In this document: positions 1 through 9,313 of the stretch, one piece after another
Layout of the letters: each line of letters starts with the position of its first letter
Numbering within the stretch: position 1 is the stretch's first letter
The notes under the pieces: generated by a model
Told to the model about the DNA's origin: nothing
Databases searched by the model: none
Seen by the model: only the letters and a program-made list of their open reading frames with translations
Translations under genes and position numbers: made by a program
Assembly (NCBI GenBank): GCA_027490195.1
Contig: JAIXYN010000024.1
Span: forward strand, 1-64,000
Direction of reading: 5' to 3'
DNA: 64,000 nucleotides
DNA from: Verrucomicrobiaceae bacterium
Lineage (GTDB): Bacteria > Verrucomicrobiota > Verrucomicrobiia > Verrucomicrobiales > Verrucomicrobiaceae

Positions 1-242
1 CATGGACGGACGGGCTATCGCCACGTCCATCCTACGTCCCAGCATGGAGCGCCGGGCCTGATGCTCTGCTTGGAAAACAGACCTGTTCCTTCAGACTCAT
101 TTTCAACTGTCCTGGGTATCACCACAGTCCACACCGCATGTATTGCAGTACCTGCTTCAGCAGGTTCCAGGCGCGTCACCCAGAGCCAGATATAGGACTA
201 CATCGCCCGCAGTAAACAGCGTCATCAAAAAGCAGCAGTATC
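1..242. other. Intergenic, no gene recognised
   Basis: No convincing coding frame was found on either strand. One perfect 6 bp inverted repeat with a TTCA loop (ACCTGC/GCAGGT) lies at 150-165, but no T run follows it, so it is not a confident terminator. Confidence 0.4.
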
Positions 243-2243
243 TCAGGGAAAGGTTTGCAGCTTTTTCCCCGGCAGCAGAAACATGCGCCCAGCCTCATTG
301 CAGATCAGCAGATTCGGCCCGTTCCCACCGAGCATCGTCCCCACCGCACCCGTTTCATGCGCGCCACCGGGTTGAATGACTTTCCCATTCTCATCCTGAA
401 AAGTCAGCGGCCTCGCGAACTTCATCTTCGCATTCGTGCCCGTGTTCAGCATCACCAGCGGCGTCCCTAGCGTCTTCTTCAGCTTGGTCGGCAGCGCAGA
501 ATCCACCAGTCGGCCGATCAATCCTCCCACAACTGGATTTTGTCCCAGCGCCGCCATCGGATAGCCCGTGGTGCGATCTGGAATCGAACACACCCGCCCG
601 GTGCCAATGACAAAATCCAGCTTCCCATCCTGGTTCCAGTCAAAGAAGTCCAGCTTGCAGCGCCCGCTCATGCCACCAACTCCGCCGCTCGCGCCAATCG
701 GTTTGCCGTCTTCAAGCAGCAGCTTGCCACCATCCTCCACGTTGCAGTCATCAATGCGCCAGTAGAGATGGAAGTGATCGTCACCATCCACAATGGCCAG
801 CGCCACACGTTCGCCGATCTTCGCCAGCGCAGGCCTGCAGCGCCACATGCCATGCAGGTCAATGCCATCACAGTACAAGGGATGCGCTGCATCCAGCTTT
901 GGCTCCGTCTTGCTGCCACGATTGAGATAGATCAGGTAATTGCCCGTGATGTCGCCAGTAACGAGGTCTGGCAGCGCATCTCCATTCCAGTCGATCACAT
1001 TCGGCGAGAGATACCCCCATCGTGCCTCCTGCAATCCCTGCAAGCTCCCGGCATAGCCCGCCTGCACCTGAATCTCACTCCCAGCGGCTCGCACCCGTGT
1101 CGCAGGCAGAAACTTCGGCTCGTCAGTGCTGCCTATGTTTTTGAAGAACAGCACAAAACCCTCTGAATTGCCCGCCAGAATGTCCAGCACCCCATCACCA
1201 TCCCAGTCCACCGTCGCCGGTGAAGGCAGAGTGCCTGCATAAAGGTCTGCATGCTCCTGCAGCACGGAAAACGGCTCAGCATACACCGGCGCACCCGCCT
1301 TCGTGTACCTCCCGGTGAATCTGTAGTAGTAGAGCGACCCTTCACCACACGCGATCAGCCCGCCACCATACGCACTCACGCTCGGATTGATGCTCGGATG
1401 CCGCAGCGCATTGCCATCCTCGCCCGCTATGAGTCGCTTCGCTTCCAGATCAAAACCGCTCTCTGCCTTGTTGTGGTAAAACACCAGATTTCCCTGTCGT
1501 GATCCCGTCACCAGCTCGCGCTCATGGCCTTCGCCGAGGTTCACGCCTGTAATGCCGTGCATGGAGAAATACACCTCATTCTTCGTCTTCGTGATCTGCT
1601 TCGCCTCCCCTTGGGCCGTGACGCCCATGAGGTAACGATAACGCAACTCTCCCACCGCGATGCCCGATGAGTTGTAGGGCCGCCATTCCTCCGTGTTCGG
1701 ACTGCCCTCTGCCCCTTTGCCACCATTCGACATTTCGAAGGCCAAATCATAGCTGCCGTCATCATTGAGCAGCACTCCCAGACTTCCGGGTGACTTCACC
1801 GTCTTCGGCAGTTTCGCCCGCTTCGTTTCACGAAACTCCAGCTTCTCCCGATCAAACTCGGTCGTCACTAGTTCTTCTTTGTCGATCCAAAGGCCGATGA
1901 TGGCCCCGTCCTTCCGCTGAAACACACTGCCCTTGTCCTTAAACGCGCATTTCACCTCCACCGGCTGCGCAAACACCGGCGCACCAGTTTCTGCCGTATC
2001 CACCCACCGAAACAAATGCACCGCCTGCGGCCCTCCATAACCCGCCACAAACAAATCGTCCTCCTTGCCTGCAAACACCCGCGCATGCCCGAGCACATGA
2101 TGATTCAGATTCACCAAGGCCAGCGGCCCTCGTCCGTTCGCTGCTGCTGACGGCAGGGCCCGCGTGTCCGGCGGCAGATGGGGTTCAGCTGCAAAGCCAG
2201 TCGCAGCGAAGAAAACAATGCTGAGAGTGATCTTCGCTTTCAT
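243..2243 (-). CDS. Secreted FG-GAP/VCBS repeat protein (beta-propeller)
   Basis: A 666-residue exported protein. The N-terminus is a clear Sec signal peptide (MKAKITLSIVFFAATGFAA, cut near residue 19). Seen repeats carry the FG-GAP/VCBS calcium-loop pattern: VDWDGDGVLDILAGN near residue 350, IDWNGDALPDLVTGD near 420 and FDWNQDGKLDFVIGTG near 550. The family forms an integrin-alpha-like propeller; in PVC bacteria such proteins are secreted or surface-attached, and their ligands are mostly unknown. It is last in a leftward run of small secreted-protein genes, 9 bp after the NTF2-like gene, and is probably co-transcribed with it. No enzyme domain was recognised. Identity as a propeller is firm; its role is not known. 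Confidence 0.88.
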   Translation of the reverse strand: MKAKITLSIVFFAATGFAAEPHLPPDTRALPSAAANGRGPLALVNLNHHVLGHARVFAGKEDDLFVAGYGGPQAVHLFRWVDTAETGAPVFAQPVEVKCAFKDKGSVFQRKDGAIIGLWIDKEELVTTEFDREKLEFRETKRAKLPKTVKSPGSLGVLLNDDGSYDLAFEMSNGGKGAEGSPNTEEWRPYNSSGIAVGELRYRYLMGVTAQGEAKQITKTKNEVYFSMHGITGVNLGEGHERELVTGSRQGNLVFYHNKAESGFDLEAKRLIAGEDGNALRHPSINPSVSAYGGGLIACGEGSLYYYRFTGRYTKAGAPVYAEPFSVLQEHADLYAGTLPSPATVDWDGDGVLDILAGNSEGFVLFFKNIGSTDEPKFLPATRVRAAGSEIQVQAGYAGSLQGLQEARWGYLSPNVIDWNGDALPDLVTGDITGNYLIYLNRGSKTEPKLDAAHPLYCDGIDLHGMWRCRPALAKIGERVALAIVDGDDHFHLYWRIDDCNVEDGGKLLLEDGKPIGASGGVGGMSGRCKLDFFDWNQDGKLDFVIGTGRVCSIPDRTTGYPMAALGQNPVVGGLIGRLVDSALPTKLKKTLGTPLVMLNTGTNAKMKFARPLTFQDENGKVIQPGGAHETGAVGTMLGGNGPNLLICNEAGRMFLLPGKKLQTFP

Positions 2244-2252
2244 GCAGGGAAA

Positions 2253-2696
2253 TCACTTCGCTGGTGGCGGAGTCAGCTTGCACGACTGCCAGGCCAGAAA
2301 GCGCCACTGCCCGCTCTCCAGACGCCACACAGCCAAAAAGGCCAGCGTGGGCTCGATGGTGCCTGTGGGTGTGCCGATCTTCAGATTGGCGCTGCCTGTC
2401 ATCAGTGCGATGCCCGGTGCGGGGAAGGTGAAGTTGCGCTCCACATAGTCGATCGCCTGATACTTCGTGGTGCCTTTGAGCAGCGCATCAATGAACGAAG
2501 TCTTCGTGTCCACCACCCCGGAGGAGTGCGCATAGCGCAGCTCATCGGAGAATATCGCGCTGAGCTTGTCGCGGTCAGGCGATTTCATCGCGGTGACTCG
2601 GGCATCATCCGCCGCCTTGACAGCGGCAAGGGGGGCGTCCTCGGCGAAGGCGATGAAGCTGACGAGGCAGATCAGGGAGGTGAGCAGTGTTTTCAT
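2253..2696 (-). CDS. Secreted NTF2-like (DUF4440/SnoaL-type) protein
   Basis: A 147-residue protein with a signal peptide (MKTLLTSLICLVSFIAFAED). The mature part looks like the DUF4440/SnoaL NTF2-like fold: an N-terminal helical stretch (AAVKAADDARVTAMKSPD), then LRYAHSSGVVDTKTSFIDAL, a typical DUF4440 signature, and a C-terminal beta region ending in WRFLAWQSCKL. Family members are small cone-shaped proteins used as binding domains or, rarely, enzymes. The start codon overlaps the stop of the upstream gene (ATGA at 2693-2696), which implies translational coupling. Function cannot be named from sequence. Confidence 0.82.
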   Translation of the reverse strand: MKTLLTSLICLVSFIAFAEDAPLAAVKAADDARVTAMKSPDRDKLSAIFSDELRYAHSSGVVDTKTSFIDALLKGTTKYQAIDYVERNFTFPAPGIALMTGSANLKIGTPTGTIEPTLAFLAVWRLESGQWRFLAWQSCKLTPPPAK

Positions 2697-3055
2697 GGAG
2701 CAGGTGTTATAGCAGTCAGTTGTTTAACAATAAAATTCCAGATGTCATCATAACCCTCGGTGGGTTGACCCGGATACTTCACATGGCAGGTGGCCCCCGT
2801 TGCAAGCGCAAGCTTCTGAAAACCCACTGCCCATGCAGGAGAGTACAGGTCGTAGTTGCCTTGCCCGATGGTGACACGCTTTTCGGACTTCTTCCCCTTG
2901 GCGTCGGTGGTCGTCTCGATGATGTCTTCCGGCTTCGCTCCCACGCGTCGTGCGATGACATCATCCAGTTTCAGCAGGATGATTTGCTGCGCCTCTGCCT
3001 TGTCAGCAAATGACGCCAGTAGAACGGCGGAAGTAACAAGGAGAGCTCGGAGCAT
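2693..3055 (-). CDS. Hypothetical small secreted protein
   Basis: About 120 residues from the internal start chosen at 3055, which places a signal peptide (MLRALLVTSAVLLASFADKAEA) at the N-terminus. The frame is open further upstream to 3139, but that extension is cysteine/proline-rich and unlike an export signal. The mature part has LKLDDVIARRVGAKPEDII and a C-terminal segment with WNFIVKQLTAITPAP. No family was recognised. It lies between an alpha/beta hydrolase and an NTF2-like gene and its stop overlaps the next start, so these three probably form one leftward operon of exported proteins. Confidence 0.65.
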   Translation of the reverse strand: MLRALLVTSAVLLASFADKAEAQQIILLKLDDVIARRVGAKPEDIIETTTDAKGKKSEKRVTIGQGNYDLYSPAWAVGFQKLALATGATCHVKYPGQPTEGYDDIWNFIVKQLTAITPAP

Positions 3056-3093
3056 GGCAGGCAGGAAGAAGTGTAATGAGGTAAGACACCTTG

Positions 3094-3870
3094 TCATTGG
3101 GCGGCCTGCTTCAGCACAAAATCCACCAGCTCCTGGCACTCGAAGAACGACGGCCCCACCTTATGCCCTTCGCCAGGGACGACCTTCACCTCGATCTGCC
3201 CGCCACCAGCAGCGTAGCGTTCTTTGAGCAGCCCAGTGTTCAACTCATACGGCACCACGACATCGGAGTCGCCATGCACCACAAACATCGGCACCTTTTT
3301 CTCCAGCAGCCCCTTCAGATTGTCCACTGGATTGAACTCACTCAGTTTCGCTACGAGCTCATTTTCCGGCATGCCAAAGTCAGCCAGAGTCTGCGCCTTG
3401 GAATTCTTCAGCGGCCAGCTCGCCAGATTGCACACGGGATAGATCCCCACCCACGCACGCACCTTCTCAGGATGCCGAAACGCCCACGCCAGAGTCATCA
3501 TCCCGCCCCGGCTCTGCCCCAGTAGGATCGGATTCGTCGAATAGCCGCGTTTAACCATCTCCTCATAAAACAGCGTGAACTTTGCCGTGCTCGCCGGTGC
3601 GCCGCGCACTTCGCCCAGATCGTATCCCGCAATACTAATGCCCGCTTTCATGAAAGCCACGGAATACATCTTCCGCCCAAAGAGCGAGACACCATTCAAG
3701 GTCGGTGCATACCAAAGCCACGGCTTGCCTGCCGCAGGCTTGGGCGCGGCATAAAGAAAAGCCTTGTGCCCGTCGATCTCAAAAACCTCCGCCGTTTTCG
3801 GCAGAACTTCCTGGGCGATGACGGACAGTGTCAGACTGGCGTTAAGAATGAGGAGGGTACAGATATTCAT
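3094..3870 (-). CDS. Secreted alpha/beta hydrolase (esterase-like)
   Basis: A 258-residue protein with a signal peptide (MNICTLLILNASLTLSVIAQ). The nucleophile elbow G-Q-S-R-G-G (in ILLGQSRGGMMTLAWAF) lies near residue 120. VVHGDSDVVVPYE supplies the likely acid residue and GEGHKVG the catalytic histidine, which completes a Ser-Asp-His triad in the normal order. The family includes periplasmic esterases and dienelactone-hydrolase-like enzymes; the substrate is unknown. The C-terminal half of the two-domain hydrolase at 57310-58989 has the same layout (GLSRGG, VFGDADDVVPWDE, GVGHHPHG). It is first of the small secreted-protein cluster downstream of recQ in the leftward direction. Confidence 0.88.
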   Translation of the reverse strand: MNICTLLILNASLTLSVIAQEVLPKTAEVFEIDGHKAFLYAAPKPAAGKPWLWYAPTLNGVSLFGRKMYSVAFMKAGISIAGYDLGEVRGAPASTAKFTLFYEEMVKRGYSTNPILLGQSRGGMMTLAWAFRHPEKVRAWVGIYPVCNLASWPLKNSKAQTLADFGMPENELVAKLSEFNPVDNLKGLLEKKVPMFVVHGDSDVVVPYELNTGLLKERYAAGGGQIEVKVVPGEGHKVGPSFFECQELVDFVLKQAAQ

Positions 3871-3927
3871 GAATGGAGTTAACGAGCATCTTGTTTCCGA
3901 GTCATCATTGAATCGGCCGCCTCCTTT

Positions 3928-6114
3928 TTATTTCCTGGTTTCAAACGCCCGGAAGTAATGCAGCACCGGGTAGTCGTATCGATTGCCGAGTGCCTCCTTG
4001 AGCTTGCTAAGGCTTTCCAGGCCATGTTCAGCCGCTGCCGCACGTAGTTCGTCCTCTTCTTCGGCAGTGAAGTAGTCGCGCGGATTTGCCTTCAGCTCGC
4101 CCTGCTGAATGGCCTGTGCCAAGTGATTGTGAATGGTGCTGACGACAAGACTTCGCAAAGAGGCAATCCTTTCCGCACCGTGCCCTTGGCGGTGCAGGCG
4201 CAGAGTTTCCAGCACGGTGCCGGTGAGTCCGTCCTCGCTCTTCATCTTTGGCGGCGGTGGCGGCGGAGCCTCCTCGGCAAAAGTGAGTGCTGCATGCGTT
4301 TTCAGCCACTGTTGGATCACCCCAATAAATGCCGCTCCATAGTCGGCGAGCTTCTGGTTGCCCACGCCGGGGATGGCAAGAAAACTCTGTTCTGTTTGCG
4401 GGTACTGACGGCACATGTGACGCAGGCTGGCATCCCCAAAGACGACATAGGGTGGCACTCCGTGCTCATCGGCAAGCCTTTTGCGCAGCGCGCGCAGTTC
4501 CTCGAATAGCGCCTCGTCACAGGCGATGCTGCCCGCCTTGGCGACTTTCGCCGTGCTCGTGCCGGCTTTCACCGCCACGGGCACGCGCGTCAGCATGACC
4601 GGCGTGCGGTTCATGAGCGTGGCCAGCCCCTTCTTGGACAGGTTCAGTGTCTGAAAGGAATCAGCAGTGGCTTCGATATGCCCCAGTCGGATGAGCTGAC
4701 GCCCCAGCGCGGCCCATTCCTCACGCGGCATGTCCTTGCCGATGCCATACGTGGTGAGTTGGTCGTGATACCATTTGCGGATCTTCTCCGTGTTCGCGCC
4801 CACGAGCACTTCGACCACATGGTTCAGCCCGGTGCTGAAGCCGCTCTTCTGCCGAATGCGGAAGATGCAGCTCAGCAGCTTTTGGGTCTGCGTGGTGGCA
4901 TCCCAGCTCTCACGCGGTTGCAGGCAGATGTCGCACCCGCCGCAGTTGTCGCCCGGCCACTGCTCGCCGAAGTAGTCCAGCAGCGCCACACGGCGGCATT
5001 CCGTGCCTTCAGCAAAGTCCGCCATCATCCGCATCTGCTGCGCGGCCACCTCCGCAGCCTGCGCATCCGTCATTTCATCGAGGAACTTCAGGTTTCTCAC
5101 CAGATCGCCGCGCGAGTACAGCAGCACGCACTCGCTCGGCAGGCTGTCGCGTCCGGCCCGGCCTGTCTCCTGATAGTAGCCTTCAATATTCTTTGGCAGA
5201 TCACCATGAATGACATAGCGCACGTCCGGCTTGTTGATGCCCATGCCAAAGGCAATCGTGGCGCACACCACGTGCGCCTCATCACGGATGAAGGCCTCCT
5301 GGTTCGCCGCCCTCTCCTCCGGTTGCAATCCCGCATGGTAGGCCACCGCCTTCACTCCCTCCGCAGCAAGCGCCGCAGCCAGACTCTCCGCGCTTTTGCG
5401 CGACTGCACATAGACGATGCCCGCCTCATTCGGCCGCTGCCGCACAAAATCATATATCTGGCTCGTCGCCTTGACCTTTGGCAGCACGGTATAGCTCAGA
5501 TTCGGCCGGTTAAAGCTCGCCAGGAAAACTTCCGGCTCATGCAGATGCAGCTGGCCGATGATGTCGTCACGCACCTGCTCAGTCGCTGTGGCCGTGAGCG
5601 CCAAAAACGGCACGCCCGGAAGAGCGTCGCGCAGCTGCCCCAGCGCGCGATACTCCGGTCTGAAATCATGTCCCCACTGACTGATGCAGTGCGCTTCATC
5701 CACCGCGACGGCGCTGACGTTCCAGCGCTGCAGATCGCTGATAAAGTCCGGCAGCATCACCCGCTCCGGTGCCACATACAGCAGCTTGTAATATCCATCA
5801 TCCAGCCCCGCGCGCCGTCTCTGCGCCTCGCTGCCCTGGATGGAGGAATTGATGAACGTCGCCGCCACGCCGCTCGCCACCAGCGCATCCACCTGGTCCT
5901 TCATCAGCGCGATCAGCGGTGAAATCACCAGCGTCAGCCCCTCACGCGCCAGCGCAGGAAGTTGAAAGCACAGCGACTTTCCCGCGCCCGTGGGCAGGAT
6001 CGCCACCACATCCCGTCCCGCCAGTGAGGCGTCCATGATCTCCCGCTGCAGCGGGCGGAAGCTGTCATAGCCAAAGGTTTGCTTCAGCAGCGGGGCGAGG
6101 TCGGCGTAGCTCAT
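3928..6114 (-). CDS. recQ: ATP-dependent DNA helicase RecQ
   Basis: A 728-residue superfamily 2 3'-5' helicase that unwinds recombination and replication intermediates in the cytoplasm. Seen in order: Walker A/motif [16 protein letters not shown] (near 40), motif II with the RecQ aromatic loop [19 protein letters not shown] (near 140), motif [11 protein letters not shown], and the RQC zinc site with four cysteines (TECRR, then DNCGGCDIC). An HRDC domain follows ([21 protein letters not shown] to FLAIPGVG), and a C-terminal helix-turn-helix-like tail (about 640-728) is of the kind some bacterial RecQ proteins carry. It is longer than E. coli RecQ (about 610) because of that tail. The start at 6114 gives the usual N-terminus before the Q-motif ([11 protein letters not shown]). 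Monocistronic in appearance. Confidence 0.97.
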   Translation of the reverse strand: MSYADLAPLLKQTFGYDSFRPLQREIMDASLAGRDVVAILPTGAGKSLCFQLPALAREGLTLVISPLIALMKDQVDALVASGVAATFINSSIQGSEAQRRRAGLDDGYYKLLYVAPERVMLPDFISDLQRWNVSAVAVDEAHCISQWGHDFRPEYRALGQLRDALPGVPFLALTATATEQVRDDIIGQLHLHEPEVFLASFNRPNLSYTVLPKVKATSQIYDFVRQRPNEAGIVYVQSRKSAESLAAALAAEGVKAVAYHAGLQPEERAANQEAFIRDEAHVVCATIAFGMGINKPDVRYVIHGDLPKNIEGYYQETGRAGRDSLPSECVLLYSRGDLVRNLKFLDEMTDAQAAEVAAQQMRMMADFAEGTECRRVALLDYFGEQWPGDNCGGCDICLQPRESWDATTQTQKLLSCIFRIRQKSGFSTGLNHVVEVLVGANTEKIRKWYHDQLTTYGIGKDMPREEWAALGRQLIRLGHIEATADSFQTLNLSKKGLATLMNRTPVMLTRVPVAVKAGTSTAKVAKAGSIACDEALFEELRALRKRLADEHGVPPYVVFGDASLRHMCRQYPQTEQSFLAIPGVGNQKLADYGAAFIGVIQQWLKTHAALTFAEEAPPPPPPKMKSEDGLTGTVLETLRLHRQGHGAERIASLRSLVVSTIHNHLAQAIQQGELKANPRDYFTAEEEDELRAAAAEHGLESLSKLKEALGNRYDYPVLHYFRAFETRK

Positions 6115-6164
6115 GGTAAAGGCACCCTCAGTGTGTGAGGCCCGGCTTCAATTGCCAGTCGAAG

Positions 6165-7112
6165 CTACACCGCACCGCAGCACTTTTTGAACTTCTTTTC
6201 AGAGCCACAGGGACAGGGGTCATTGCGGCCCACTTTGGGTGCGTCACGGACGACAGTGCTCGGCTCCGTCATGGTAGAATCCAGAAGATAAGATTCCCAA
6301 TCCACTTCTTCGTCTTCGTCACCGACCTCGTCTTCGTCATCTTCCCCCTCCTCCTGCTCATCGGTTTCCGTCCAATTGGCCCACCATGACGTCTCTTTGA
6401 CGGTGTCTTGAATCAGCCCTGTGGACTTTTTCCAGTCATCATCGTCTCCGTTGCTGGCAGCTCGGAGGATTTCGTCAAAACCATAGTAATAGGGATCGCA
6501 CAAGTCATCATCAATCGCTTTTTGAATCAGCGGTATCGTACTGGCAAATCCGAGCTCGGCGCAGAACACCGTCCAGCAGTCCCAGATGATCCCGGGCACA
6601 CGTTCCAGCTTGCCGCCAAGCAGTTCAGTGACGTAGGTTTCCAAAACATCGCGGGTTATTTTCCCCTCCACCAGCATGCACTGGTAACATCTGGTCACAG
6701 TGCAGCCGCGTACATAGTCAGCGGCGTTTTGGTTTTCCACCAGCGCTCGCAGCGGTCTATCATCGCCGTCATAAACGCTGGCCAGGATGTTGCCCATGTC
6801 CTCCGTGATCATGTCCGAAAAAATCGCATCGAGATCCTCCTCAGGCCCCCCAAGCAAAGTGCAAAGTGGCTGGAAGGCTGCCGTCACACGAAACTGCGCC
6901 AGCAGGTAGGAGGCAAAGACCACCTGCTTCCAGTTGCCTGCTTTCACATAGTGTTTAGGCCGCTGGGCCGCATCTGTCAGCACCTCCAGCAGTGGGAGTG
7001 TCATCTCCTCCATTCTGTCGATCATCTCCTTGATGATGCTGTCAGGGTACGGACGCGGTGGAGCCTCCGCGAGGCGGGTGAGTAGTTCTGCGGGTGTGTC
7101 GGAGGTCGGCAT
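6165..7112 (-). CDS. DUF1186 protein with C-terminal SEC-C zinc motif
   Basis: About 315 residues from the chosen start at 7112 ([19 protein letters not shown]); the frame is open to 7169, but the extra residues look non-coding. The body is the helical DUF1186 domain, a HEAT-like arrangement seen in proteins of unknown function. A long acidic run near residues 270-290 precedes a SEC-C motif, [19 protein letters not shown], the zinc-binding signature found at the end of SecA and many other proteins. The protein is probably cytoplasmic and uses the zinc motif for protein or nucleic-acid contact; its actual function is unknown. It stands alone between recQ and the SUMF1-sialidase gene. Confidence 0.85.
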   Translation of the reverse strand: MPTSDTPAELLTRLAEAPPRPYPDSIIKEMIDRMEEMTLPLLEVLTDAAQRPKHYVKAGNWKQVVFASYLLAQFRVTAAFQPLCTLLGGPEEDLDAIFSDMITEDMGNILASVYDGDDRPLRALVENQNAADYVRGCTVTRCYQCMLVEGKITRDVLETYVTELLGGKLERVPGIIWDCWTVFCAELGFASTIPLIQKAIDDDLCDPYYYGFDEILRAASNGDDDDWKKSTGLIQDTVKETSWWANWTETDEQEEGEDDEDEVGDEDEEVDWESYLLDSTMTEPSTVVRDAPKVGRNDPCPCGSEKKFKKCCGAV

Positions 7113-7231
7113 GGTGTTTCGGGCTGCTGCTGTTTCACCTCTTTTCATATGCGAGCCCGAGCGGCTCAACTAGATTTGTTGGGCATCACCAAAGCAGGCA
7201 TCGCCTTTTCAAAGAACGGAACACCCAAAGT

Positions 7232-9264
7232 TCACGGCACGGCCGGCAGCTGTTTCAGCCACGCCAGATTGAAAACATAATGGTTCTTGCTCGTGATGAG
7301 CTGGATGTTCCCATCCCGCGTTTGCGTCGCGGAAAGATAGCCACAAGGCTCCGCCATCGTGTCACTGAGCACACAGATGCCCCGGTCGATCATGTTGATG
7401 GACTGCTGCTTGCCCCAGGCGTGATCAGACGGCGCACCGGCCAGGTCTTGCCCTCATCAAAAGACACCGCTGCAAACATCCCATAGCCGGTGAACTCTCC
7501 GCTCTTCGACTTAAAGCGCATGCCTTTCTTATTTTTCCAATCTCTCCACTGATCGGTGAAGCTGCAAAGCAGAATGCCACCTCCATTTAGGCGGATCATC
7601 GCCGCACGCTGCACGCTGCTGATGGCTGGAAACTCACTGGCAGCGTAGGTCCACGTCTTGCCCAGATCACTGCTGTAACTGATCGGAGTTTTGAGATCAA
7701 ACTTCGCCTGATCCTCAGGCGGATCATTGCGGCTGAAGGCCATGAGTCGTCCATCCGCCAGCTGTACGATCGGCGCATGAATGCCCGGATGACGAAACCC
7801 CGTGCCACCGGGCCGAAAATCACTCGGCTGTTGCTTCACATCATTGAAGGCCCACGTCTTGCCATCGTCATGGCTGAAGGCAAGGCTGCACTGCCGTGAG
7901 TCATTCGTGATGACCAGCGTGCCATCCGCGAGACGGATCGGTTGATTCCCAAACTCGCCCACCGGCTGCATGACCAGCGACTTGCTCCACGTCACACCAT
8001 TGTCAGTGGAAGTGCGCACAAGATTCTCATCCCGGCCACGTGCAAAGTGAAACAAAGTTGCCTTTCCATCCCACCAGATCTTCGGGCCATGATCATTCAC
8101 GTCGGCACCATCCCAGAAAGTCGATGCCTGTTCCCACTCGCTCGCGCCAAGTCGCAGCCGGCTCGCCACGTTACACAGCTCGCTGCCACCCTCATCCACG
8201 CAGGAGTACCACACCGCGAGCAGATCACCGTTCGGGCATTCCGCGATGCCCGGGCTGTGATTGTGCGCGGAAAACAGCGGGCCAAAAGAATCCGGCGCAA
8301 TCTTCACAAAAGGCTTCGGCGCAATAAACACCGGCACATCCTGCGGTCCTCGTTCCATCTTGACGCTCTCCTGTTTCACCTGCTGCGCGTTCAATGGCAG
8401 CGCTGCAGGTGGCAGCGCTTTGCCTGAAGGCAGATCGCCCAGCACCACGCGAAATCCCACCTTGTCAGTCTTGGTCTGTGGCAGCCAGGCCGTGCGGTTC
8501 GCCGAGCGCAGCAGGCGCGCAAACATCGAGTGATGCCCGCCACGAATCACTCGAAAGTCCCCCGCACTGCGGCCCAGCGGATCAGTCTGCTCACCAGATT
8601 CATACGGCCCATACCAGTCCAGACACCACTCGGCCACGTTGCTGTGCATGTCATAGAGCCCCCACGGATTCGGTGCCGATTGTGCCACCTGCAGATTCTT
8701 GATCTTCTCATCTCGGTACTCCTTGGGCAGCGGTGCATCAGCGAAGAAGCGCGCACGCATCCCCGCCTTGTCTGGCCATGGCTGGAAGCCCTCAGGCAAG
8801 GCATCGCCGGTGTAAAACAAAGTCGTCGTCCCGGCCCTACAGGCATACTCCCATTCCGCTTCAGTCGGCAGGCGGTAGGTCTTCCCCTCCTTTTTGGACA
8901 GCCATTCACAAAACTGCTGCGCCTGATCCCAGCTCACACCATTCAGCGCATCGTCATCCTTGCCATTGCCCTGACGAAACGCCGGCTTGAACTGCCGATA
9001 CTGCCCCAAGGTCACTTCCGTCGACCCCATATGAAACGCCTGCGTGATCGCGACACGGTGCGCTGGCTTCTCGTCCCAGTCCGCATCATCAAACTTTGCC
9101 GGATGCTTCGCGATCTTGTAATCCGCCGCCGGACCGTCCTGCCCCATCGTAAACGAGCCCGGCTCGATGCGAACGAACTTCATGCCGATCGAGTTGGTGA
9201 TGGGCTCGGCAGCGTGCAGGGACGTCAGCAGGGCAAGGCTAAGTAGTGATAGAGTGCGTGTCAT
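7232..9264 (-). CDS. SUMF1-like/sialidase-like fusion, frameshifted near the C-terminus
   Basis: Signal peptide (MTRTLSLLSLALLTSLHA), then a SUMF1/formylglycine-generating-enzyme-type domain (about 22-275: NSIGMKFVRIEPGSFTMG, VSWDQAQQFCEWLSKKEG, LPTEAEWEYACRAG, SNVAEWCLDWYG). A six-bladed sialidase-like propeller with four Asp boxes follows (TSTDNGVTW, SHDDGKTW, SSDLGKTW, SFDEGKTW). The segment before RSANR reads FARLLRSANR and lacks the catalytic cysteine of true FGEs, so a sulfatase-activating role is unlikely. The first frame stops at 7390 after LITPGASSSPST, but the next frame continues convincingly to a TGA at 7232 with GYLSATQTRDGNIQLITS and FNLAWLKQLP, the expected sialidase ending. 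One extra C in the CCCC run at 7413-7416 would rejoin them (PGGKQQS). It is either a real frameshift or a sequence error. Confidence 0.85.
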
Positions 9265-9313
9265 GAGTCGATTCCCAGTCTTGAAGTAGAGTGATCTAGA
9301 ATAAAAATTTCAG

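Noticed and set aside
150-165. ACCTGC-TTCA-GCAGGT as terminator
   Set aside because: The stem is short and no T run follows.
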